Under the pieces are notes generated by a model. That model saw only the letters and a program-made list of their open reading frames with translations. It made no database searches and was not told where the DNA came from. Below are positions 57,471-64,000 of a stretch of 64,000 nt of DNA, in pieces. Each line of letters begins with the position of its first letter. Within the stretch, counting starts at the first letter, position 1. The stretch lies in NCBI RefSeq assembly GCF_019599505.1, contig NZ_RKLT01000001.1, positions 620,001 through 684,000 of the forward strand, given 5' to 3'. The position numbers were made by a program, and so were the translations under genes. Origin of the DNA: Haloarcula nitratireducens (lineage in GTDB: Archaea > Halobacteriota > Halobacteria > Halobacteriales > Haloarculaceae).

Positions 57471-60098
57471 TCAGGGCCGGAGGGATCCGAGCAGTTCGTA
57501 GTCCGTATCGGGCGTGTACTTCCGGAACGCGAGGCTGTTCGCGAGCACCGACACCGAGGAGGCCGCCATCGCCGCCGCGGCCAGCGCCGGTTGGAGCAGC
57601 CCCAGCGAGGCCAGCGGGATCATGACGGTGTTGTACCCGAGCGCCCAGAAGAGGTTCTGCTTGATCTTCTGGAGCGTCGCCGCTGAGATGCGGATGGCCT
57701 TCAGCACGTCCGCCGGGTCGTCCCGCAGCAGCGTCACGTCGGCGGCCTCGATGGCCACGTCGGTGCCGGAGCCGATGGCACAGCCGACGGCGGCCGTCGC
57801 CAGCGCGGGGGCGTCGTTGACGCCGTCGCCGACCATCATCGCCCGCGTTCCATCCGACTGTATGTCTTCGAGGGCTTCGGCCTTCTCGTCGGGCAGGACG
57901 CCGGCCATCACGTTCTCGGGGTCGATGCCGACCTCTTCGGCGACGGCGCGGGCGGTCCGCTCGTTGTCGCCGGTGATCATCCACACGTCCAGCCCGCGCT
58001 CGCGGAGGCCGCTGACGGCGGCGACGGCGCTCTCCTTGACCGTGTCCGCGTCGGCGACGACGCCGGCGAGTCGGAACTCGTCGCCGGTGTCTCGGACCCC
58101 GACCAGCATCGCCGTCTTCCCCTCGCGTTCGAGGCGGTTCATCTGCTCCTCGGCGGGGGCCGTGTCGACCCCCTCGTCTTCGAGCAGTTTGCGGTTGCCG
58201 ACGAGCACCTCGCCGTGGGGCGTCGTCGCGCGCACGCCGTGGCCGGGGACGTTCTCGAACTCCTCGGCGTCGGCCACGTCGATGCCGCGTTCGCGCGCCC
58301 CCTCGACGATGGCCTGGGCCAGCGGGTGTTCGCTCCCACTCTCGGCGCTCGCGGCGAGTTCGAGGACGTACTCCTCGGTGAGTTCGGGAGCCTCGCGGAG
58401 AGCGCCGCCGTCCGCCGCGGTTTCTGGCGCACCGCCGTCGGCCGCCGCGCCGACGACCTCCACATCGGTCAGTTCCATCTCGCCTTCGGTCAGAGTCCCG
58501 GTCTTGTCGAAGACGACGGTGTCGACGTCGCGGACGGTCTCGAGCACGTCGCCGCCCTTGAACAGGACGCCGTTGCGCGCCCCGATGGTGGTCCCGACCA
58601 TCGTCGCTGCGGGCGTCGCCAGCCCCAGCGCGCAGGGACAGGCGATGAGCACCGACGAGGCGAAGACGACGACGGCGAACTCGGCGACGCCGACCGTCGC
58701 GGGACCGCCGGCCGCCAGCCCCCACATCGGGAGCGCGCCGACGAACCCGGCCAGCACTTCGGGGAACAGCGCCCAGACGGCGGCCCACAGCAGGGCGTTA
58801 GCGATGACCGCCGGGACGAAGTACGCCGAGATGCGGTCGGCGAGGTTCTGAATCGCGGGCTGGCGGGACTGGGCCTGCTTGACGCGCTCGACGATCTGCT
58901 GGAGCGCCGTCTCCGAGCCGACCTTCGTCGCCTCGACTTCGAGGACGCCGTTCTGGTTCACCGTCGCGCCGATGACCTCGTCGCCCTCGCCCTTCTCGAC
59001 GGGGACGGACTCGCCGGTGACCATCGACTCGTCGACGGCCGAATCCCCGTCGACGACGACGCCGTCGGTCGGCACCTTCTCGCCGGGCCGGACCTTCAGA
59101 CGGTCGCCGACCTCGACCTCCGAGAGCGGGATCTCCTCCTCGGAGCCGTCCTCGCGGACGACGGTAGCGGTGTCGGCTTCCATCTCCAGCAGCTGGCGGA
59201 TGGCCGCGCCGGCCTGGCTCTTCGAGCGGGCCTCGAGGTAGTTCCCGAGCGTGATGAACACGAGGATGAACGCCGCGGTGTCGAAGTACAGCCCCGTGCT
59301 GGCGATGAGGTCGAGCAGCGCGACGACGGAGTAGCCGTACGCCGTCGAGGAGCCCAGCGCGATGAGCACGTCCATGTTGGCCCGCTTGTTCTTCACGAGC
59401 GCTTTGTACGCGTTCTCGTAGAACGGCTTGCCGAGCGCGATCTGGACCGGCGTGGCGAGCGCGAACTGCACCCACCCCAACGGCGCGCCGAACAGCGTCC
59501 CCTCGAACAGGCCGAGCGAGAGCAGGTGGTCGGTCATGAAGAGCAGCAGCGGCAGGGACAGCGCCGCCCCGAACAGCGTCAGGCGGCGCTGCTTCCGGAC
59601 TTCGGCGTTGCGGGCCGCGTCGCGCCGGTCGGACGACTGCTCGCCGTCACCGCCCTCGCCGTCTGCCCCGCCCTCGTCTTCCCGAACGGGCGTGTAGCCG
59701 GCCGACTCGATGGCGTCGTAGAGTTCCGAGAGAGAGACCGCGGACGGGAGATAGGTCACGTGCCCCTCGTCGGTGGCGTAGTTCACGTCCGCCGAGACGA
59801 CGCCGGGCGTCCGTTCGAGGGCGTCCTCGTTGGTCTCCGCGCAGTTCGCGCACGACATGTCGGTGATGCCGACGCTCGCCGTCTCCGTGACGACGCCGTA
59901 GCCCGCGTCCTCGACGGCAGCCACGACCTCGCCGAGCGACACCGCGTCGGGGTCGTACGTGACGCTCCCCTCGTCGGTGGCGTAGTTGGCGTCGACGCTC
60001 TCGACGCCGTCTATCCCGCCGACTGCCTCCTCGATAGTGGCCGAACAGTTGGCACAGCTCATGCCGGTCAGTTCGAGCCGAACGGTTCGCTCACTCAT
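57471..60098 (-). CDS. copA: Copper-translocating P-type ATPase
   Basis: 875-residue P1B ATPase that exports Cu(I) from the cytosol. Two N-terminal heavy-metal domains: MSCANC at residues 13-18 and 81-86. Eight membrane helices are expected, with CPC at 487-489 in the ion channel. The phosphorylation site is DKTGT (Asp531), TGES (361-364) is the actuator loop, HP is at 591-592 and GDGVND at 757-762. NPF-type or extra C-terminal metal sites are absent. The upstream same-strand gene (60231) encodes an Lrp/TRASH protein, probably its copper-responsive regulator. Confidence 0.96.
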   Translation of the reverse strand: MSERTVRLELTGMSCANCSATIEEAVGGIDGVESVDANYATDEGSVTYDPDAVSLGEVVAAVEDAGYGVVTETASVGITDMSCANCAETNEDALERTPGVVSADVNYATDEGHVTYLPSAVSLSELYDAIESAGYTPVREDEGGADGEGGDGEQSSDRRDAARNAEVRKQRRLTLFGAALSLPLLLFMTDHLLSLGLFEGTLFGAPLGWVQFALATPVQIALGKPFYENAYKALVKNKRANMDVLIALGSSTAYGYSVVALLDLIASTGLYFDTAAFILVFITLGNYLEARSKSQAGAAIRQLLEMEADTATVVREDGSEEEIPLSEVEVGDRLKVRPGEKVPTDGVVVDGDSAVDESMVTGESVPVEKGEGDEVIGATVNQNGVLEVEATKVGSETALQQIVERVKQAQSRQPAIQNLADRISAYFVPAVIANALLWAAVWALFPEVLAGFVGALPMWGLAAGGPATVGVAEFAVVVFASSVLIACPCALGLATPAATMVGTTIGARNGVLFKGGDVLETVRDVDTVVFDKTGTLTEGEMELTDVEVVGAAADGGAPETAADGGALREAPELTEEYVLELAASAESGSEHPLAQAIVEGARERGIDVADAEEFENVPGHGVRATTPHGEVLVGNRKLLEDEGVDTAPAEEQMNRLEREGKTAMLVGVRDTGDEFRLAGVVADADTVKESAVAAVSGLRERGLDVWMITGDNERTARAVAEEVGIDPENVMAGVLPDEKAEALEDIQSDGTRAMMVGDGVNDAPALATAAVGCAIGSGTDVAIEAADVTLLRDDPADVLKAIRISAATLQKIKQNLFWALGYNTVMIPLASLGLLQPALAAAAMAASSVSVLANSLAFRKYTPDTDYELLGSLRP

Positions 60099-60230
60099 GG
60101 TGGTGTCTAGTACGGGCTACTCTTTGATGCGCCTTTTCCCTTAGAACCTGAAGTCAATTCGAACCCATTCGGAACTATCGAAACTGCAACGGGGTGAAAT
60201 ATTTGATTCGTGTCGGGCCGCGCTCGGACG

Positions 60231-60821
60231 TTACGCTTCTTCCTTGAGCGTCTCGTACTGTTCGACGAAGCGCGCCTCACAGGAGCCACAGCAGAAGTAG
60301 TAGGGGTCGCCGTCGAGCGTCGAGCGGACGCCCTCCTCGTCGACGGTGTTGCCGCACTCGGCGCAGTCCGGCGCGAAGTCGGCGGTGCCGAGACCGGGCG
60401 TCCACTCGGTGTCGGCGACGAGTCGCACGTCGTACCGCTGGACGTCCTCGAAGTCGAGGTGCGAATCGAGGAAGCTCGGCACCGCCGACTGCGGCACCGT
60501 CGCGGTGAGCGTCACGCGACTGTCGGCGGTTCGAAAGACGTGTTCGACCGCCTCGACGTCGGCGAGCGCGTCGCGTATCGCGCCCGCGCGGCCGGGTTCG
60601 GCGTCGATCTCGACCAGCACCGGCACCCCGGAGTGGAGGAGCGACCGGTCGACGTCGACGGTGAACCCGCGGATCACGCCCATCTCGCTCAAGCGGTCGA
60701 CGCGGTCGGAGACCGCGGGTGCCGAGAGGTCGACCTGTTCGGCGATGTCGCTGAACGGGCGGCGCGCGTCTGCGAGCAAGAGTCTGAGTATCTCGCGGTC
60801 GGTGTCGTCGAGTCCTCGCAT
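60231..60821 (-). CDS. Lrp/AsnC-type regulator with C-terminal TRASH metal domain
   Basis: 196-residue transcription factor. An Lrp/AsnC helix-turn-helix (about 5-60; DDTDREILRLLLADARRPFSDIA, SAPAVSDRVDRL) precedes a RAM-like ligand domain (about 65-145). A TRASH zinc-ribbon-like metal site (about 150-190) has CAECG near its start and YYFCCGSCEARF at its end. The same build is found in archaeal copper regulators such as CopR/CopT, so Cu(I) sensing and control of copA are likely. It lies 132 bases upstream of copA on the same strand. Confidence 0.9.
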   Translation of the reverse strand: MRGLDDTDREILRLLLADARRPFSDIAEQVDLSAPAVSDRVDRLSEMGVIRGFTVDVDRSLLHSGVPVLVEIDAEPGRAGAIRDALADVEAVEHVFRTADSRVTLTATVPQSAVPSFLDSHLDFEDVQRYDVRLVADTEWTPGLGTADFAPDCAECGNTVDEEGVRSTLDGDPYYFCCGSCEARFVEQYETLKEEA

Positions 60822-60863
60822 GTCCGTGGCTCCTCGGCGGAGACTAATTAGTGTCCCTGTCGC

Positions 60864-61571
60864 TCAGAACGGGAGGCCCGCGGCGACGGCCCCCACGACC
60901 GTCTCCCAGACCGAGAAGCCGAACAGGACGCTCATCGCGAAGTCGGCGGCGAAGAAACCGAACAGCGCCGCCCCCGCGAAGTGGGCCTTCCGGAGGTCGA
61001 AGGCGTGCGAGAAGCGATAGAAGAACAGCGCGTTCGCCATGCTCACTGGGATGATGGCGAGCATCTCTCCGGTCCAGATGGCCGTCGGGAACGCGGCGTA
61101 CTGGGCGGCCAGCGATATCGTGATGAGTTGGGTCTTATCGCCGAACTCGCCGAAGGCCATCAGGGCGAAGATCGGGAGGAAGCCCCCCATCTTGTTGGGG
61201 ACCCGCCAGTCGAGCACGGGCACGCGAACGTCGAGTTCGCCGCCGTCGGTCAGGACGCCGCTCGCCGGTTCCTTATCGGGGGCTCCCGGTTCGGGCGCCG
61301 TCCGCACCAGCAGGTACGCGAAGACGACGAACAGCGCCGCGGTCGCGGCGTCGAGGTAGATTCCCGGGAGCAGTTCGGTGACGGTCTGTCCGAGCCAGAT
61401 CTCCACCGCCGTCCACCCGGCGAAGGCGGTGCCCGCCGCGGCGACGACCATGTACGGGTTGAAGCGCGTCGAGAGGCCCGCGATGATGAACTGGACCTTC
61501 TCGCCCGGCAGGACCGCCAGTTGCGCGCCGGCCGCGATGAAGACGACCGTCAGCCACGTCGCCTCGCTCAC
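60864..61571 (-). CDS. GDT1/UPF0016 family manganese exporter
   Basis: 235-residue membrane protein with about six helices and two homologous halves. The second-half motif EFGDKTQL is canonical (E-x-G-D-K-T). The first half has the variant LPGEKVQF. Family members (yeast Gdt1, bacterial MneA) move Mn2+ or Ca2+. The GTG start at 61571 overlaps the stop of the DtxR/MntR-like gene (61568), so transporter and regulator are co-translated and Mn2+ export is the best guess. Confidence 0.88.
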   Translation of the reverse strand: MSEATWLTVVFIAAGAQLAVLPGEKVQFIIAGLSTRFNPYMVVAAAGTAFAGWTAVEIWLGQTVTELLPGIYLDAATAALFVVFAYLLVRTAPEPGAPDKEPASGVLTDGGELDVRVPVLDWRVPNKMGGFLPIFALMAFGEFGDKTQLITISLAAQYAAFPTAIWTGEMLAIIPVSMANALFFYRFSHAFDLRKAHFAGAALFGFFAADFAMSVLFGFSVWETVVGAVAAGLPF

Positions 61572-62257
61572 GCACCGCTCACCTCGGCGACTGCGTCGTC
61601 GCGGCTCCGGACCTGAATCGCGTCCGCGATGTGGTCCGGCAACGAGACCGTCTCACCGTCCGCTAAGCGCACCGTCACCATGCCGATGGGCGCGACCTCC
61701 TCGACGGCGAGGTCGGTCCCCGGCGTGATACCGACCCGGTCCAGATACGTGAGTTCCTCCGCGTCGCGGTCGCGAACGCGGACGACTTCGAGGCGCGCGC
61801 CCTCGCCGTGGTCGGCCAGCACGGCCGCCGGAACGTCGTCGATGGGGTCGAGTTGGTCGTTGGGGATCGGATCGCCGTGAGGGTCGACGGTGGGTTCGTC
61901 CAGCGCGGCGGCGACGCGTCGCTCGAACTCCTCGCTGATGTGGTGTTCGAGAATCTCGGCCTCCTCGTGGACCTCCGACCAGTCGTAGCCCAACTCCTCG
62001 GTCAGGAACGTCTCCAGCAGACGGTGGTGACGGATGACCTCCAGCGCGATCGTCTCACCCTCCGGCGTGAGGGTGACGCCCTTGTACTTCTCGCGTTCGA
62101 CCAGGTCGCGCTCTTCGAGTTTCTCGACCATGCTCGTCGCCGTCGGCGGCGTCACGCCCACCGTCTCCGCGATGGTCGAGGTGGCCACGGGCGGGTCACC
62201 CTCCCGTTCGAGGCGGTAGATAGCCTTCAGATAGTCCTCCATCTTCGCACTCAGCAT
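61568..62257 (-). CDS. DtxR/MntR-family metal-dependent regulator
   Basis: 229-residue metal-sensing regulator. A winged helix (about 1-65; MEDYLKAIYRLE, TPPTATSMVEKLEERDLVEREKYKGVTLT) is followed by the dimerisation/metal domain (about 70-140) with EVIRHHRLLETFL and EAEILEHHISEEFERRV. A C-terminal SH3-like/FeoA domain (about 150-220) completes it. It contains metal-ligand His/Glu residues but no Cys in the primary site, which suits Mn2+ rather than Fe2+; a mixed role cannot be excluded. It overlaps the GDT1 gene by 4 bases. An operator-like palindrome lies just upstream (62266-62279). Confidence 0.9.
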   Translation of the reverse strand: MLSAKMEDYLKAIYRLEREGDPPVATSTIAETVGVTPPTATSMVEKLEERDLVEREKYKGVTLTPEGETIALEVIRHHRLLETFLTEELGYDWSEVHEEAEILEHHISEEFERRVAAALDEPTVDPHGDPIPNDQLDPIDDVPAAVLADHGEGARLEVVRVRDRDAEELTYLDRVGITPGTDLAVEEVAPIGMVTVRLADGETVSLPDHIADAIQVRSRDDAVAEVSGA

Positions 62258-62265
62258 ACGCCGTT

Positions 62266-62279
62266 TTAGCCGTGTCTAA
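62266..62279. promoter_or_regulatory. Operator-like imperfect palindrome ahead of the MntR-like gene
   Basis: TTAGCCGTGTCTAA keeps the TTAG...CTAA arms seen at 1118-1131 but has a different core. It sits 9-22 bases ahead of ATG 62257, with the TATA-like CCTTTTGT just beyond. This is the same arrangement as at the left-edge iron gene and would suit autoregulation. Confidence 0.5.
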
Positions 62280-62321
62280 CACAAAAGGATGGCGCAGGCT
62301 AAGTGTGAGTTTCGCGGAGAG

Positions 62322-62483
62322 CTACCATCGTTTCTCGTCCTCGGCGCGGTACGTTTGCCGGCGGTTCCGGGTCAGCAACCAGAGGAATAGGTAGCCGATA
62401 GCACCGAGGGCGAACACCGTCGCCGGGATGAGAAACGGTCCGAACGTTCGCACCAGCAAGTCGAGTCCCGACGTGACGGCCAT
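62322..62483 (-). CDS. 53-residue single-helix membrane protein
   Basis: Short protein: MAVTSGLDLLVRTFGPF then LIPATVFALGAIGYLFLWLL, followed by a basic-acidic tail TRNRRQTYRAEDEKRW. One membrane helix (about residues 17-38) with a positively charged cytosolic end. The composition and clean start/stop support a real gene; its role is unknown. It is divergent from the gene at 62583. Confidence 0.6.
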   Translation of the reverse strand: MAVTSGLDLLVRTFGPFLIPATVFALGAIGYLFLWLLTRNRRQTYRAEDEKRW

Positions 62484-62582
62484 GCGCCGGATTGGGACGC
62501 CCGACGGATAAACGACGAGGATGCGAGACGGGGATGCGGACTACTCGGCAGGTACAAGCCACCGGCGGACGAACGCTGCGCC

Positions 62583-63083
62583 ATGTACCGACCGGGTCAC
62601 TACGGCGCGGCGCTGCTCGCCTACGCGCCGTTAGGATTCGCGCTCCTGTCGTTCGATCTCCCCGGCCTCGCGGTGCTCGGCGGCGCGCTCTCGCTCGCTC
62701 TCGCACCGGTCCCCGACCTCGATCAGCGTATTCCGCTGATCAGGCACCGCGGCGTGACTCACACGCTCCTGTTCGCCCTCGTCGTCGGTGGCGTCCTCGG
62801 GGCCGTCGGATGGGTCGCGGGCACCGGGGCAGGCGTCGAGACGGCGAGGCGACTGGCGGCGTTCGGCGGGGTCGTCGGTACCGTCGCCATCCTCTCGCAC
62901 CTGCTCGCCGACGTCATCACGCCGATGGGGATAACCCCGTTCTGGCCGCTCTCGCGGAGGAACTACACGCTTCGGCTCGCCCGTGCGGACAACGCGATAG
63001 CGAACTACCTGTTGCTCGCACTCGGCGTGTTCGCGGTCGCGCTCGTCGTCTCCGTCTCGCGCCCGGCGCTCCCGCCCGCTTAG
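62583..63083 (+). CDS. YdjM/DUF457-type membrane-bound metal-dependent hydrolase
   Basis: 166-residue membrane protein with about four helices. It has the family metal-ligand pattern: HYGAALLAYAPLG, APVPDLDQRIPLIRHRGVTHTLL (His-Arg-Gly-x-T-H) and ILSHLLADVITPMGITPFWPLS. Family members include bacterial LexA-regulated YdjM and haloarchaeal homologues; the substrate is unknown. Its stop overlaps by 4 bases the stop of the convergent MTH865-like gene. Confidence 0.87.
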   Translation: MYRPGHYGAALLAYAPLGFALLSFDLPGLAVLGGALSLALAPVPDLDQRIPLIRHRGVTHTLLFALVVGGVLGAVGWVAGTGAGVETARRLAAFGGVVGTVAILSHLLADVITPMGITPFWPLSRRNYTLRLARADNAIANYLLLALGVFAVALVVSVSRPALPPA

Positions 63084-63328
63084 ATGAGGTCGCGGCTCTC
63101 TAAGGAGGCCATCACGTCGTCGACGAGCGAATCGACGTTCTCGTAGGGGAAGTCGCCGTCGAGTTTCGTGTTGAGTTCCATCGCCGTCATCGAGAAGTCG
63201 CCCGACTCGAACTTCGTCGAGGGGCCGTTCGGCAGCGCTGGGATGAGCCCCATCGGACTGGAGATGGGGTAGTCGGCGTCCTCGAAGGCCTCGGTGAACT
63301 GCTCGCGGAGTTCGTCTCTATCGACCAT
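63080..63328 (-). CDS. MTH865 family small protein
   Basis: 82-residue protein closely following the MTH865 pattern: LREQFTEAFEDADYPISSPMGLIPALPNGPSTKFESGDFSMTAMEL, then DGDFPYENVDSLVDDVM. It is an all-helical archaeal fold of known structure but unknown function. ATG 63328 matches the family's usual start. An in-frame ATG at 63343 would add five residues. Confidence 0.82.
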   Translation of the reverse strand: MVDRDELREQFTEAFEDADYPISSPMGLIPALPNGPSTKFESGDFSMTAMELNTKLDGDFPYENVDSLVDDVMASLESRDLI

Positions 63329-63449
63329 AATCGTTTGACCCATTGCACAAGCCGTTTCATAAAGGGTTCGACATCGGTACACTTTCCCGTTGTTCTGAGT
63401 TTATTCGAGGGCGGCGAACTTTCTTGCTCGTCGACGCCCTCTCTCGCGT

Positions 63450-64000
63450 ATGAATGGCCCCACTCGCCGTCAGTTCCTCGCCGGCGCTGGACTCGCGCTC
63501 ACCGGTCTCGCCGGTTGCACCGGTCCCGGTGACGGCGCCGGCGGGCAGGCGACGCCGACGCGGACCCCGGACGACTCGCTGTCGGCCATCGAACTCGGCG
63601 TCGACCCGGTGGCCTCGGGGTTCACCGCGCCGGTAGACGTCGTCGCGCCGCGCGAAGACGAGTACTTCGTCGTCGATCAGGCCGGACAGATAGCGTATCT
63701 CGGTCCCGACGCCGACGAACCGACGCCGGCGCTCGACGTCGCCGATCGGATGGTCGACGTGAGCGGCTACGACGAGCGGGGCCTCCTCGGGATGGCGATT
63801 CATCCCGACTACGACGGGTCGGGGCGGGCGTTCGTCAGGTACAGCGCGCCCCGACGCGAGGGGACGCCGGCGAACTACTCGCACACGTTCGTCCTCTCGG
63901 AGTTCGCCGTTTCCGACGGCGCGCTCGACCCCGACAGCGAGCGGCCGATACTGGAGATCCCGGAACCGCAGTCCAACCACAACGCGGGGTCGGTCGGGTT
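63450..64000 (+). CDS. PQQ-dependent sugar dehydrogenase-like lipoprotein (3' end outside window)
   Basis: The first 183 residues of a secreted protein. The Tat/lipobox signal TRRQFLAGAGLALTGLAGC is followed by a Gly/Thr linker. The six-bladed propeller of the GdhB/aldose-sugar-dehydrogenase family then begins: GFTAPVDVVAPREDEYFVVDQAGQIAYL, DERGLLGMAIHPDYDGSGRAFVRYS and a later PQSNHNAG motif. Such enzymes oxidise sugars at the cell surface using PQQ; whether PQQ is bound here cannot be judged from the visible part. The gene continues beyond the right edge. Confidence 0.88.
   Translation, partial: MNGPTRRQFLAGAGLALTGLAGCTGPGDGAGGQATPTRTPDDSLSAIELGVDPVASGFTAPVDVVAPREDEYFVVDQAGQIAYLGPDADEPTPALDVADRMVDVSGYDERGLLGMAIHPDYDGSGRAFVRYSAPRREGTPANYSHTFVLSEFAVSDGALDPDSERPILEIPEPQSNHNAGSVG

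Noticed and set aside
58215..60110. 631-codon frame antisense to copA
   Set aside because: Same effect; the sense strand carries every P-type ATPase motif.

Overview
The window is a high-GC stretch of chromosome, or a chromosome-like replicon, from an extremely halophilic archaeon (class Halobacteria). The evidence is the strongly acidic proteins, the many twin-arginine (Tat) signal peptides, TATA boxes about 25 bases ahead of start codons (leaderless transcripts), and archaea-specific genes: Nop5/fibrillarin, an archaeal TyrRS, a TFB-like cyclin protein, HalX and MEDS signalling proteins, and TRASH-domain metal proteins. About 62 protein genes and three tRNA genes (Leu-TAG, Gly-TCC, Arg-CCT) can be supported. 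I found no CRISPR array, no rRNA and no intact insertion sequence.

Layout. 0-6.1 kb: an iron-type ABC substrate-binding lipoprotein with a DtxR-like operator, tRNA-Leu, a single-cyclin TFB-like protein, coaD, a winged-helix regulator, gshA and the flpA/nop5 pair. 6.1-22.7 kb looks accessory: long gene-poor gaps, a lone IS6-like end, DoxX, DUF2892, Tat-exported proteins, a membrane glycosyltransferase, a cupredoxin-CHRD fusion, a 1626-residue triplicated multicopper oxidase, and a MacB-like ABC exporter beside a divergent secreted protein. 22.9-47 kb is mostly core genes: Hsp20, acyl-CoA ligase, sensor kinase, CPBP protease, LLM oxidoreductase, FAD enzymes, asd, tyrS, two beta-helix proteins, a Trm9-like methyltransferase, an HD protein and a peroxiredoxin. 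A copper-storage-like protein and a YHS-containing permease lie at 30-32 kb. 47.5-57.4 kb: tatA, tRNA-Arg, two divergent histidine kinases, a halocyanin-like protein, a Met-rich repeat lipoprotein, paired YeeE/YedE half-transporters and a UbiB kinase. 57.4-64 kb: CopA, its probable Lrp/TRASH regulator, a GDT1-type manganese exporter overlapping a DtxR/MntR regulator, small proteins, and the start of a PQQ-type sugar dehydrogenase.

Metal handling is the recurring theme. There is iron uptake at the left edge; copper export, storage and sensing at 30 and 57-61 kb; manganese export and sensing at 61-62 kb; and extracytoplasmic copper proteins at 10.6, 13.4 and 51.7 kb. The most unusual gene is the giant multicopper oxidase. 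Its eight trinuclear-site histidines form one complete set only when the C-terminal half of unit 1 is combined with the N-terminal half of unit 2. The most unusual non-coding signal is a row of five perfect hairpins at 36,324-36,436 with alternating 9/5-base spacers, preceded by a sixth at 36,223. All three tRNA genes are followed, about 90-120 bases downstream, by a copy of their own 3' end.
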